NCBI GenBank assembly: GCA_900553595.1
Contig: USEC01000022.1
Span: 1 to 32,661 of the forward strand
Source: an uncultured Prevotella sp.
GTDB lineage: Bacteria; Bacteroidota; Bacteroidia; Bacteroidales; Bacteroidaceae
Direction of reading: 5' to 3'
Length of the DNA: 32,661 bases
The position numbers and the translations under genes are program-made. The notes under the pieces were generated by a model. It was given only the letters and a program-made list of their open reading frames with translations. It had not been told where the DNA came from and ran no database searches. This document shows positions 5,597-14,474 of this stretch, piece after piece. Each line of letters begins with the position of its first letter. Position 1 is the first letter of the stretch.

Positions 5597-7345
5597 TTAT
5601 TTCACCACTTTCTTTCCATCAACGATATAGATGCCCTTTCCGAGTGGTGCAAGGCTGTTGCCGAGATAGCGTCCGTCGATTGAGTAAATGCCTTCGTGCT
5701 TCACGACGCCATCCACTGTGACATGACCGATACCGGTGTTGGTGACGTTGCTTATGATATTCTCTTTGTTGCCGCCCATGAACGCGAACGAGACATTGCC
5801 GTCGTCTTTGTTGCGGATAGAGGTGATGGGCTTGCCCATGAACTTTCTTCCGTCGGTATTGTTGTTGTAGAGTTCTGCTGCCGGTTCGCTGTCGTCGGTG
5901 AGTTTGTCGTTCAAGAAGCGGTCACCCACTTCGTAAGGATACGGGTCGTTCGCAAGGTTTGATACGTATTTCTTAGAATCCTCATTGTCAGCGTGGAAGA
6001 TTGTGCAACGCTGGTGGTCGGCATAATAGTTCACGATGTTGCGTGCCCATACTTCCTTGTCATAGTCCACATGAGTGATGAGAAGACCGGTACCGTAGAG
6101 AGCTGCGTCCCATCCCTCCTTCTGGCGGTTCTCAAGAAGATAGTACTCGTCCTGATGGGCGTCGTTGTAGATGATGAACGGACGGCCGTACTGTGACGAC
6201 GAAACCATTGCCTTAACTGTCGCTGCCTTGTCGAGCACGATTGGTTCTACCCATCCTGCGTAGATACGCTCCCAGGCGGAGTAGTTGGCAGGAATCATAC
6301 CGTTGCCGTTGTGTCCGCCGGTTGACATCAGGTCCCATGTACCCATTGCGTAGCCGCCCTGGTTGCTGATGTCGTACATGTCGGGGAATCCGAGGCAGTG
6401 TGAGAACTCGTGGCAGATGGTGCCTATACCTGCCGGCTGGTATTCGTTTATGAACTGTCCGTTCTTCATTACCGGCTGGTTCTCGTTACTGCAAGCGTAT
6501 GTATCTACGACGATGCCGCACTCTGTTGTCACCGGAGTTCTGTTAATTTCCCGACATGCGCTCATCTGAAACTGGTGCGGCCAGATAGTGTTGGCGTCGC
6601 CACCCGTAGACTGTCCGAGTCCGGCATAAAGCACGAACACCTGGTCGCACTCGCCGTCGCCGTCCCAGTCGTAGCTTTCCCAGTCGGCACCTGCCTTGTC
6701 GGCAGCCTCAACAGCTTCCTTGATCATATTTCCTACACGAATGTCGCGTCTGGAAGTATCGTCCTTGCCGTACCATGCATAGCCGTGTGAAAGCTCTATC
6801 GGGCCGATAACATCGAAGTTGAGTTCGAATATACCGTTGCTCTGTGCGTAGAAGTAGTCGCGTACACTGCCCACATAGCCTTCGTCAGAAGTGAATCCGG
6901 GTGTGTTCGCTACATTGACATAATACTGGTTGTCGTGCTTTTCATCAAACTTGGAGTCGGTGAAGTTTGCAAGGATGATGATACCCTTTTTCTTTCCCGT
7001 ATAAGTGATGTGGTCGTCTCCGAGAGTACGCTTCTTGGGCGTACGCGCACTCGCCATGCGTTTTGCACGCGCGGCGTCCACGATAGCACGGCGTTCTGCG
7101 CTCTGTGCTCTCATTGCGTTAATGTCTGCTGCCACGAAGGTCTTTTCATTAGATTCGCTCTGCACGAACTTACGGCCATCGGCAGTTTCCCACCATGCCA
7201 TGTATTCGTCGCCTTTAAGCTCTGCTGCCACGGCAGTGCCGTCAGCCAGTGTCAATACTTTCTTTATGCCTGGACGCACGGGCACAGCCTGTGTGCTTAC
7301 TCCGAAGGCAAAGAACATCGACAACAAGAAGAAGATTTTTTTCAT
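5597..7345 (-). CDS. Secreted M6-family (immune inhibitor A-like) metalloprotease
   Basis: This 582-residue zinc endopeptidase begins with a signal peptide, cleaved probably after STQA near residue 20. Residues about 21-110 look like a propeptide. The catalytic M6 domain runs from about 117 to 430 and contains the zinc motif HEFSHCLGFPD with His312, Glu313 and His316; the Asp at 322 fits the third ligand of the extended HExxHxxGxxD form. GTWDLMSTGG follows at about 335-344. DWDGDGECD at 227-235 looks like a calcium loop. The last 50 residues carry a short Bacteroidetes tail (IYSIDGRYLG, then GKGIYIVDGKKVVK) that resembles type A sorting domains of the type IX secretion system, so export to the cell surface or medium is plausible. 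A sister gene with the same start and promoter lies at the left edge. Confidence 0.9.
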   Translation of the reverse strand: MKKIFFLLSMFFAFGVSTQAVPVRPGIKKVLTLADGTAVAAELKGDEYMAWWETADGRKFVQSESNEKTFVAADINAMRAQSAERRAIVDAARAKRMASARTPKKRTLGDDHITYTGKKKGIIILANFTDSKFDEKHDNQYYVNVANTPGFTSDEGYVGSVRDYFYAQSNGIFELNFDVIGPIELSHGYAWYGKDDTSRRDIRVGNMIKEAVEAADKAGADWESYDWDGDGECDQVFVLYAGLGQSTGGDANTIWPHQFQMSACREINRTPVTTECGIVVDTYACSNENQPVMKNGQFINEYQPAGIGTICHEFSHCLGFPDMYDISNQGGYAMGTWDLMSTGGHNGNGMIPANYSAWERIYAGWVEPIVLDKAATVKAMVSSSQYGRPFIIYNDAHQDEYYLLENRQKEGWDAALYGTGLLITHVDYDKEVWARNIVNYYADHQRCTIFHADNEDSKKYVSNLANDPYPYEVGDRFLNDKLTDDSEPAAELYNNNTDGRKFMGKPITSIRNKDDGNVSFAFMGGNKENIISNVTNTGIGHVTVDGVVKHEGIYSIDGRYLGNSLAPLGKGIYIVDGKKVVK

Positions 7346-7480
7346 ATAAATGTGATTTCCTTTAAATATTATTTTTCAATCCGCAAATTTACACAATTAA
7401 CGTTGATATAATAAAATAATCGGATATTTATTTTACTGAAATAATGTCATTTACTCAACTTACGCAAGTAGAGAATGCAA
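7298..7480. repeat. Duplicated signal-peptide and promoter region (copy B)
   Basis: Partner of the left-edge sequence 1-190. The similarity extends beyond the promoter to the string GTAGAGAATGC and then ends before the thioesterase promoter region. Confidence 0.85.
7384..7391 (-). promoter_or_regulatory. Bacteroidetes -7 element of the M6 protease gene
   Basis: Minus-strand TAAATTTG, 38 bases upstream of the ATG at 7345, conserved in the duplicated copy at 87-94. Only a TTTA is present at the -33 position. Confidence 0.55.
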
Positions 7481-7548
7481 AGGAATTAAAGAAGTTATGG
7501 AATCTAAAGCCTCCCCCGCTGCGCCAAGACTCAAAATTACGGAAAACG

Positions 7549-7580
7549 CTTGCATCTTTTTGCGCATTTAGCTAACTTTG
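7549..7580 (+). promoter_or_regulatory. Bacteroidetes promoter before the thioesterase-dprA-dusB run
   Basis: CTTG at 7549-7552 and TAACTTTG at 7573-7580, separated by 20 bases, match the -33/-7 layout seen before rimP. The next genes follow on the same strand with short gaps. Confidence 0.6.
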
Positions 7581-7724
7581 CACTCGCAAACCACATTATT
7601 TAAATAAGTTCCGCATTTCCATGCCAGACTTTTGGCAAACGGAGACACAGCCCTGCCTGCACACAAACCCGTGAAACGGCGGAAAGGCGGAATGCTTGCG
7701 AAACTTGAAACGGACGATTTATAT

Positions 7725-8117
7725 ATGGAATACGCATTTGAAACGGAAATGGAAGTGCGCGACTACGAGTGCGACATCCAAGGCATAGTGAACAACGCCA
7801 ACTATCTGCACTACATAGAGCACACACGGCATCTGTACCTGACACAGCTCGGCGTGAGCTTCGCCAAACTGCACGAGCAGGGCATCGACGCCGTGGTGGC
7901 ACGCATGAACCTGCAATACAAGGCACCGCTGCGGTGCGACGACCACTTCATCTCCAAACTCGCCGTAAAGAAAGAGGGGCTGCGCTATGTCTTCTATCAG
8001 GACATATTCAGAAAGGACGACGGACGGCTCAGTTTCCGAAGCACCGTGGAACTGGTGTGCCTCATCAACGGTCGGCTGGGCAACAGCGACGACTACGACA
8101 GAGCTTTCGGATTCTAA
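7725..8117 (+). CDS. Hotdog-fold acyl-CoA thioesterase (4HBT type)
   Basis: From the ATG at 7725 the protein has 130 residues, typical of single-domain 4-hydroxybenzoyl-CoA-thioesterase/YbgC-like hotdog enzymes that hydrolyse acyl-CoA. The key stretch VRDYECDIQGIVNNANYLHY carries the family pattern D..G.V....Y with the probable catalytic Asp. Further on, LQYKAPLRCDD fits the usual second strand region. An in-frame ATG at 7692, with GGAAAGG just upstream, would add 11 residues; I chose 7725 because family members usually begin just before the FETEMEVRDYE strand. The physiological substrate cannot be told. It precedes dprA by 64 bases, probably in one transcript, though no functional link to dprA is evident. 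Confidence 0.8.
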   Translation: MEYAFETEMEVRDYECDIQGIVNNANYLHYIEHTRHLYLTQLGVSFAKLHEQGIDAVVARMNLQYKAPLRCDDHFISKLAVKKEGLRYVFYQDIFRKDDGRLSFRSTVELVCLINGRLGNSDDYDRAFGF

Positions 8118-8181
8118 ACAGAAAGAACGGTGTTCAAACGACCGACGCAGGCGGGAACGCCCGACATCCAACACTCTCCAA

Positions 8182-9312
8182 ATGGCAACACAACAGGAAA
8201 CATTATACGCCACAGCCCTGCATCACGCAGGACGCTTCTGCCCTACTCCCATGACGGGGCTGTACCGTCGTCTCGGCTCCGCCACCGCCGTGATGGAGCG
8301 CCGCCGCGACATAGAGGGGATGTTCCCCAATGCACCCAAAGCACTCATCGATGCCCTGAACGACATAGACGACAGCATGGCATACGCCGAGGAGGAGATG
8401 GAGTTCGACATGAAGCACTCCATAAAGCCGCTCCTGCTCAATGACGACGACTATCCGCAACGCCTCCGTGCGTGCGACGACGCCCCCATGATGCTGTTCA
8501 GCCGCGGCACGGCAGACCTGAACGCAGCGCATGTAGTGAGCATCGTCGGCACAAGGCGCGCAACGGTCTATTCGCGCGACGTGCTGAAAAGGTTCGTCGC
8601 CGACCTGCGGCAACTGTGTCCCGACACCATCATCGTGAGCGGACTGGCATACGGCGTGGATGTGACGGCACACCGCGAGGCTCTCGACAACGGACTCGAT
8701 ACGGTGGGAGTGCTTGCACACGGACTCGACACCATATATCCCGCCGCACACCGCGACATAGCAACGCAGATGATAAGGCACGGCGCACTGCTCACCGAAT
8801 ACATGACACACACCAAAGCCGACAAGCGCAACTTCGTGAGACGAAACCGCATCGTGGCAGGAATGTGCGACGCATGCATACTCGTGGAGAGCGCGGCAAA
8901 GGGCGGCGGACTCATAACAATGGAGATGGCGGGCAACTACAACCGTGAACTGTTCGCCGTGCCGGGCAGCATACTCACAGGCGCAAGCGACGGATGCAAC
9001 GACCTGCTGCGCAACAACCTCGCATCGATGCTCACCAGTGCCGAGGACTTCATCGACACAATGGGATGGAACGAAAACCACAGACTCTTCGAAGCACGCA
9101 ACGCCGGAATAGAAAGGCAAATATTCCCGGAACTATCCGACGACGAACGACGCATCGCCGACGAACTGAAAGCCAACGGCGACGAACAGCTCAACATCAT
9201 AGCCGCACGACTCGCAATGCCCGTACATGTAGTGTCGGCGACGCTGTTCACAATGGAGATGAAAGGCGTGGTGAGGATGATGGCAGGAAACATTTACCAT
9301 CTGATATTATAA
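8182..9312 (+). CDS. dprA: DNA processing protein DprA (Smf)
   Basis: The 376-residue protein binds incoming single-stranded DNA and loads RecA during natural transformation. The N-terminal 75 or so residues look like the helical SAM/HhH-like region. The Rossmann-like core runs from about 85 to 290 and holds VGTRRAT near 118, SGLAYGVDVTAHREAL near 154, RNRIVAGMCDACILVESAAKGG near 222, and VPGS near 260. The C-terminal 65 residues look like the winged-helix DprA domain (DERRIADELKANGDEQLNIIAA). The frame is open further upstream, but the ATG at 8182 gives the normal family length. DprA is widely conserved, including in species without proven competence, so it does not show that this organism is transformable. 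Confidence 0.92.
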   Translation: MATQQETLYATALHHAGRFCPTPMTGLYRRLGSATAVMERRRDIEGMFPNAPKALIDALNDIDDSMAYAEEEMEFDMKHSIKPLLLNDDDYPQRLRACDDAPMMLFSRGTADLNAAHVVSIVGTRRATVYSRDVLKRFVADLRQLCPDTIIVSGLAYGVDVTAHREALDNGLDTVGVLAHGLDTIYPAAHRDIATQMIRHGALLTEYMTHTKADKRNFVRRNRIVAGMCDACILVESAAKGGGLITMEMAGNYNRELFAVPGSILTGASDGCNDLLRNNLASMLTSAEDFIDTMGWNENHRLFEARNAGIERQIFPELSDDERRIADELKANGDEQLNIIAARLAMPVHVVSATLFTMEMKGVVRMMAGNIYHLIL

Positions 9313-9435
9313 ACCACGACATCACGCATATCCCATCAACTCCCGCCGGATTCAGCTTCGGCACCGTTTGACGGAACTTCTATAAAAGGACATGATGCCG
9401 GCAACCGACAAGCCGGCAACCCAAGGACACGATAC

Positions 9436-10434
9436 ATGAACATAGCAGACATACAACTGGGCGACCGCCCGCTATTTCTCGCCCCGATGGAGGATGTCAC
9501 CGACATCGGATTCAGACACCTCTGCAAACGCTTCGGGGCATCAATGGTATATACCGAGTTCGTGAGTGCGGAAGCACTGGTGCGCTCGGTAAGGCAGACC
9601 GTGAGCAAACTCAACATCAGCGACGAGGAACGGCCCGTGGGAATACAAATCTACGGACGCGATGTGGAGTCGATGGTGGAAGCGGCACGCATTGTGGAAC
9701 AGGCACGGCCTGATGTGATAGACATAAACTTCGGATGCCCCGTAAAGAAGGTTGCGGGCAAAGGCGCCGGAGCGGGAATGTTGCAGAACATACCGCTGCT
9801 GCTCGAAATAACACGCGAAGTGGTGAAGGCGGTGAAGACACCCGTAACCGTAAAGACACGGTTGGGATGGAACAGCGAAAACATTGTCATCACCGACCTC
9901 GCCGAAGCACTGCAGGACTGCGGCATAAAGGCCCTCACCATACACGGAAGGACAAGAGCACAGATGTACACGGGCGACGCCGACTGGACCCTGATAGGAA
10001 AGGTGAAGGAGAACCCACGCATACACATACCCATCATAGGCAACGGCGACATCTGCACGCCGGAGCAGGCACGCGACGCTTTCGACAAGTACGGCGTGGA
10101 TGCGGTGATGGTGGGACGCGCCACTTTCGGACGGCCGTGGATATTCAAGGAGATGCGCGACTTCCTCGACGGACGGCCCGCCGACGAGTCGCTCACATTC
10201 GACCGCAAGCTCGACATACTCCTTGAACAGCTGCGCATAAACGTGGAACGCATCGACGAATACCGCGGAATACTCCATACACGGAGACACATAGCAGCGA
10301 GTCCGATATTCAAAGGCATACCCGACTTCCGCCAGACACGCATCGCCATGCTCCGCGCCACAACCGTAGAGGAACTGACGGGAATAATGGAGGAAGTGAG
10401 ACAGCGGTTCGGCGGCAACGCGACAGAACCCTAA
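9436..10434 (+). CDS. dusB: tRNA-dihydrouridine synthase, DusB-like
   Basis: This 332-residue flavoenzyme reduces uridines in the tRNA D-loop. It shows the FMN-binding TIM-barrel start FLAPMEDVTDIGFR at about 14-27, the catalytic cysteine in DINFGCPVKKVAGKGAG near residues 95-110, KTRLGW near 143, the IHGRTR motif near 170, IIGNGDI near 200 and VMVGRATFGRPW near 218. The C-terminal helical RNA-binding domain follows. The length is standard. The 123-base gap from dprA contains repeated GCCGGC palindromes at 9399-9418 that could form a small hairpin. Whether this enzyme acts on U17 like E. coli DusB is not known from sequence. Confidence 0.9.
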   Translation: MNIADIQLGDRPLFLAPMEDVTDIGFRHLCKRFGASMVYTEFVSAEALVRSVRQTVSKLNISDEERPVGIQIYGRDVESMVEAARIVEQARPDVIDINFGCPVKKVAGKGAGAGMLQNIPLLLEITREVVKAVKTPVTVKTRLGWNSENIVITDLAEALQDCGIKALTIHGRTRAQMYTGDADWTLIGKVKENPRIHIPIIGNGDICTPEQARDAFDKYGVDAVMVGRATFGRPWIFKEMRDFLDGRPADESLTFDRKLDILLEQLRINVERIDEYRGILHTRRHIAASPIFKGIPDFRQTRIAMLRATTVEELTGIMEEVRQRFGGNATEP

Positions 10435-10452
10435 ACAAAAGAAGAAGCGACT

Positions 10453-11355
10453 GTGAGACGACTTTTATTCATATTGATACTACTGACGGGTGCCGCACTG
10501 GATGCCGCCGCGCAGCAATGGGACTGCTCATGGATAGCCCATCCGGCTGCAAGCGACACGACCCAGGTGTGGTTCCGCCGCACATACAGCAGCGACGGAC
10601 GGCCGCACGAGGCGTTCATCGACATAGCCTCAACGGGCTATTTCACGCTTTATGTGAACGGCCGGAACGTATCAACAGCCGCACTCACACCGCTGCGACG
10701 ACACAACGACACGACACCGCGCGGCATGACTTTCCGCGTGACACGCTTCATGAGAAGCGGAGAGAACACGATAGCCGTGTGGTATTCGCCGGCAGTTGCG
10801 CACAAGGACATGCGGCAAGTGTCCCTGTGCTACTACGGCAGCGACGGCGACGGCAAACCTTTCGCCCACCGCTCCGACGCTTCGTGGCTCTGCCATGAGG
10901 CCGACATGAGTCTCACCGCAAGCGGCGGAGAGACGAAAGATGCCACATTCTACAACGGCAGATGGAACACCGCCGAGTTCGACCTTGCGTGCTGGTTGCC
11001 GGCAAAGGAGACGGAAGGAAACAGCAACGAAAGCGTAACGGCAGACCGATGGCAGCAGAATGCCACACGGACGGCGAGGATAATGCAACCCAGATTCTTC
11101 GACCTGACGGACAACGGCGTGCTCTACGACTTCACGCCGGGGTTCTACGGATTCACACGCGTGACCCTGCGCGACTGCAAACGCGGACAGCGCATCAGCA
11201 TAAACGGACTGCAATACACCTGCAACGGAGAGATGGACGAACAGGCTTTCGGACGATTCGCCCCCGGATTCTGCCGCAAAGTGCTGATAAACGGCGACCG
11301 GAACTTCAAGAAAGAACAGATACAAAACGTGGAAGCGATAGCCATAGAGCCATAA
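10453..11355 (+). CDS. Secreted protein resembling the N-terminal domain of alpha-L-rhamnosidases
   Basis: The 300-residue product starts at a GTG, giving a clean signal peptide (RRLLFILILLTGAALDAAAQ, cleavage near residue 21). The mature start, WDCSWIAHP...WFRRTY, followed by FTLYVNGRNV and FRVTRFMRSGENTIAVWY near 55-110, is typical of the jelly-roll N-terminal module of GH78 alpha-L-rhamnosidases and related glycosidases. A second part, LYDFTPGFYGFTRVTLRD, fits the following beta-sandwich. The catalytic (alpha/alpha)6 barrel is entirely absent, and no frameshift links it to downstream DNA. It could be a sugar-binding protein or a lone domain derived from a glycosidase. It lies 18 bases after dusB and is followed by topA with its own promoter. 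The function is not established. Confidence 0.7.
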   Translation: MRRLLFILILLTGAALDAAAQQWDCSWIAHPAASDTTQVWFRRTYSSDGRPHEAFIDIASTGYFTLYVNGRNVSTAALTPLRRHNDTTPRGMTFRVTRFMRSGENTIAVWYSPAVAHKDMRQVSLCYYGSDGDGKPFAHRSDASWLCHEADMSLTASGGETKDATFYNGRWNTAEFDLACWLPAKETEGNSNESVTADRWQQNATRTARIMQPRFFDLTDNGVLYDFTPGFYGFTRVTLRDCKRGQRISINGLQYTCNGEMDEQAFGRFAPGFCRKVLINGDRNFKKEQIQNVEAIAIEP

Positions 11356-11426
11356 CAAGGAGCTATCGTTGATTTTAATAAAACATAAAAAAATCTTATA
11401 TAATAAGGTAGAAGTAAAAAAATGCT

Positions 11427-11434
11427 TACTTTTG
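11427..11434 (+). promoter_or_regulatory. Bacteroidetes -7 element for topA-aroK
   Basis: TACTTTTG matches TAnnTTTG and lies 28 bases before the topA ATG, which is a typical distance. No TTTG is present 20 bases upstream, so only the -7 half is supported. Confidence 0.5.
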
Positions 11435-11462
11435 CGCCCGAAAATAAGAACATCAGCTTACT

Positions 11463-13805
11463 ATGCAAGAAAACTTAGTCATCGTAGAGAGCCCCGCAAA
11501 GGCCAAAACAATAGAGAAATTCCTTGGTTCCGACTTCAAGGTGATGTCGTCGTACGGACACATCCGCGACCTGAAGAAAAAGGAACTGAGCATCGACAGC
11601 AAGACACTCCAACCCGACTATGTAATACCCAAAGACAAGGAGGAACTGGTAAAGAAACTCAAGGACAGCGCCAAGAAAGCCAAGAAAGTGTGGCTCGCTT
11701 CCGATGAAGACCGCGAAGGAGAAGCCATCTCATGGCACTTGTGCGAAGTGCTGGGACTCGACGAAGCATCGACAAACCGCATCGTGTTCCATGAAATCAC
11801 AAAACCCGCCATACTCGAAGCCATACAACATCCGCGTCATCTCGACATGCACCTCGTAAACGCACAGCAGGCGCGACGGGTGCTCGACAGACTCGTGGGA
11901 TTCAAACTCTCACCCGTACTGTGGCGCAAGGTGAAGCCGGCATTGTCGGCAGGACGCGTACAGAGCGTGGCAGTGCGACTCATTGTAGAACGCGAGCGTG
12001 AGATACAGCAGTTCAAGAGCGTACCCTTCTACCGTGTGAACGCCATCTTCGCAATAACCAACGCCGACGGTTCGGCATCGGAAGTGAAGGCCGAACTCGA
12101 CAAACGTTTCGCAACACACGACGAGGCACTGGCTTTCCTTGAGAAGTGCAAGGACGCCACCTTCACCGTGGGACAGGTGAGCAAGAAACCACTGAAACGC
12201 ACTCCTGCCGCACCGTTCACCACATCGACATTGCAGCAGGAAGCCGCAAGAAAACTCGGATTTTCAGTGTCGCAGACAATGATGGTGGCACAACGGCTGT
12301 ACGAAGGCGGTCTCATCACCTACATGCGTACCGACAGTGTGAACCTCTCCAAACTGTGCCTAGGCGCATGCAAGGAGGAAATAGTGAAGCACTATGGCGA
12401 GGAATACAGCAACCCGCGCACCTACCACACACACTCAAAGGGTGCACAAGAGGCGCACGAAGCCATCCGACCCACCTACATGAGCAACACAAGCATAGAG
12501 GGAACGACGCAGGAACGACGCCTCTACGAACTCATCTGGAAGCGCACGGCGGCCTGTCAGATGGCCGACGCACAGATAGAAAAGACCACTGTAACGATAA
12601 ACATCGACAATGCGGAGGAAAAGTTCGTGGCAAACGGCGAGGTAATCAAGTTCGACGGATTCCTCAAAGTCTATCGCGAATCGACCGACGAGGACGACAG
12701 CCACAGCGACGACTTCTCACACAACCTGCCCGTAATGACAGAGGGCGACACCCTTACACGACGCGAAATAACCTCAACAGAACGCTTCTCACAAGGTCCG
12801 TTGCGATACACCGAAGCGAGTCTGGTGCACAAACTCGAAGAACTTGGCATCGGACGCCCTTCAACCTACGCCCCGACCATAAGCACAATACAGCAGCGCG
12901 AATATGTGCAGAAAGGCGACAAGAGCGGCGAAGACCGTCCATACGTCATCGACACACTGCGCGGAAAACTCATCACCAACACGCCGAAAGTGGAGACTGT
13001 GGGCAACGAAAAGGGTAAACTCCTGCCCACCGACATAGGAATAGTGGTGAACGACTTCCTCATGGAGAACTTCCCTGCCATCATGGACTACAATTTCACG
13101 GCGAAAGTGGAGCAGCAGTTCGACCGGATTGCAGAAGGAAACGAAGAGTGGACAACGATGATGCAGCACTTCGACAAGGACTTCGAACCCACCGTCGATA
13201 AGGTGATGAACGCACGTTCGGAGCACAAGGCAGGCGAACGCGAGTTGGGAACCGACCCCGTTTCGGGCAATCCGGTGTATGTAAAGATAGGACGCTACGG
13301 TCCCGTGGTGCAGATAGGCACCGCCGACGACACCGAGAAGCCACGCTTCGCACAGCTTCCTAAGGACAAGAGCATGGAGACAATAACGCTCGACGAGGCG
13401 CTGGAACTCTTCAAACTGCCGCGCACCGTAGGCGAATACGAGGGAACGGAAGTGGTAATCGGCGCCGGACGCTTCGGCCCGTATGTCATGCACAACAAGA
13501 AATACGTCTCGCTTCCCAAGGACGAAGACCCCATGACAATATCGCTTGAGACCGCAATAAAACTCATCGAAGAGAAGCGTCAGCAGGAGGAACAGCGCCA
13601 TCTGAAGCAATTCAGCGAAGATTCCAAGCTCGAAGTGCTCAACGGACGGTACGGACCATACATCGCATACGACGGCAAGAACTTCCGAATACCGAAGGAT
13701 CTGCATTCCCAGGCAGCCGCTCTCACCTACGAACAGTGCATGGAAATAGTGAACGCCACACCGGCAACGACCAAGCGGCGCGGCGCAACAGCCAGAAAGA
13801 AATGA
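11463..13805 (+). CDS. topA: DNA topoisomerase I (type IA)
   Basis: The 780-residue enzyme relaxes negative supercoils by cutting one strand through a tyrosine link. The Toprim domain opens with VIVESPAKAKTIEKFLG at about 6-22 and carries the metal site SDEDREGEA near 80. HEITKPAI follows near 108 and the catalytic tyrosine lies in ITYMRTDS near 287. RPSTYAPTIS near 466 closes the cleavage core. The C-terminus lacks zinc-finger cysteines; instead it has three repeats of a RYGP/RFGPY type (near 603, 670 and 721), each followed by a strand ending in P-K, as in several Bacteroidetes and chlamydial topoisomerases. The tail is basic (TTKRRGATARKK). The TGA overlaps the aroK ATG. Confidence 0.95.
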   Translation: MQENLVIVESPAKAKTIEKFLGSDFKVMSSYGHIRDLKKKELSIDSKTLQPDYVIPKDKEELVKKLKDSAKKAKKVWLASDEDREGEAISWHLCEVLGLDEASTNRIVFHEITKPAILEAIQHPRHLDMHLVNAQQARRVLDRLVGFKLSPVLWRKVKPALSAGRVQSVAVRLIVEREREIQQFKSVPFYRVNAIFAITNADGSASEVKAELDKRFATHDEALAFLEKCKDATFTVGQVSKKPLKRTPAAPFTTSTLQQEAARKLGFSVSQTMMVAQRLYEGGLITYMRTDSVNLSKLCLGACKEEIVKHYGEEYSNPRTYHTHSKGAQEAHEAIRPTYMSNTSIEGTTQERRLYELIWKRTAACQMADAQIEKTTVTINIDNAEEKFVANGEVIKFDGFLKVYRESTDEDDSHSDDFSHNLPVMTEGDTLTRREITSTERFSQGPLRYTEASLVHKLEELGIGRPSTYAPTISTIQQREYVQKGDKSGEDRPYVIDTLRGKLITNTPKVETVGNEKGKLLPTDIGIVVNDFLMENFPAIMDYNFTAKVEQQFDRIAEGNEEWTTMMQHFDKDFEPTVDKVMNARSEHKAGERELGTDPVSGNPVYVKIGRYGPVVQIGTADDTEKPRFAQLPKDKSMETITLDEALELFKLPRTVGEYEGTEVVIGAGRFGPYVMHNKKYVSLPKDEDPMTISLETAIKLIEEKRQQEEQRHLKQFSEDSKLEVLNGRYGPYIAYDGKNFRIPKDLHSQAAALTYEQCMEIVNATPATTKRRGATARKK

Positions 13806-14332
13806 CAAGAATCATTCTCATAGGCTACATGGGAGCCGGCAAAACCACCATCGGACACGCCCTCGCCAAAGTGCTGGGCGTGCCGTTCTACGACCTCGAC
13901 TGGTACATTGAAAGCCGGATGCGCAAGACCGTGAAGCAGATTTTCGACGAAAAAGGAGAGGACGGATTCCGCAGCATAGAGCACAACATGCTCCATGAAG
14001 TGGCGGAATTCGAGAATGTGGTGGTGAGTTGCGGCGGTGGCACGCCCTGTTTCTTCGACAACATCGACTACATGAACAGCCAAGCCGACACCGTCTATCT
14101 CAAAGCCACGCCCGAAGTGCTCTACGAACACCTGCAGATGGGACGCACTGTGCGACCGCTACTGCTCGGGAAAAGCCCCGAAGAGGTGCGCACATTCATC
14201 CGGGAACAGCTGCAGGAGCGTGAGAAATTCTACACAAAGGCACGCTACACGCTCGACGTGAACCTCATGGACAATCACGAAAAGATAGACATCACGGTGC
14301 AGGAACTGCTCAGAACAATACACCGCGACTGA
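13802..14332 (+). CDS. aroK: Shikimate kinase
   Basis: The 176-residue P-loop kinase phosphorylates shikimate at the 3-hydroxyl in chorismate and aromatic amino acid synthesis. Walker A GYMGAGKT lies at about 8-15, the shikimate-binding Asp pair in FYDLDWYIE near 29, ESRM/IFDEKGEDGFRSIEHNML (with a substrate-contacting Arg) near 48-60, and the GGGTP loop near 78. The lid region follows near 110 (RTVRPLL). The start is the ATG inside the topA stop (ATGA), supporting coupled translation. The frame is open 66 bases further upstream, but only within topA. Confidence 0.92.
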   Translation: MTRIILIGYMGAGKTTIGHALAKVLGVPFYDLDWYIESRMRKTVKQIFDEKGEDGFRSIEHNMLHEVAEFENVVVSCGGGTPCFFDNIDYMNSQADTVYLKATPEVLYEHLQMGRTVRPLLLGKSPEEVRTFIREQLQEREKFYTKARYTLDVNLMDNHEKIDITVQELLRTIHRD

Positions 14333-14474
14333 CATTTCCAGACAAAAGGCGACCCTGAAAGCAGTGCCGCCACAACAACAAACAAAATAAAACATACTGC
14401 ATTAGAAAGCTGAAAGCATCACTATGAAAAGGCTTTCCATTCCTTAAAACCCCAAAACAAGACCAACAAAGAAG

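Noticed and set aside
9399..9418. Terminator between dprA and dusB
   Set aside because: Two GCCGGC palindromes could pair, but the stem is short and no T run follows.
14424..14447. Seven-codon leader peptide before speA
   Set aside because: MKRLSIP has no arginine-sensing pattern and no terminator/antiterminator pair is visible around it.
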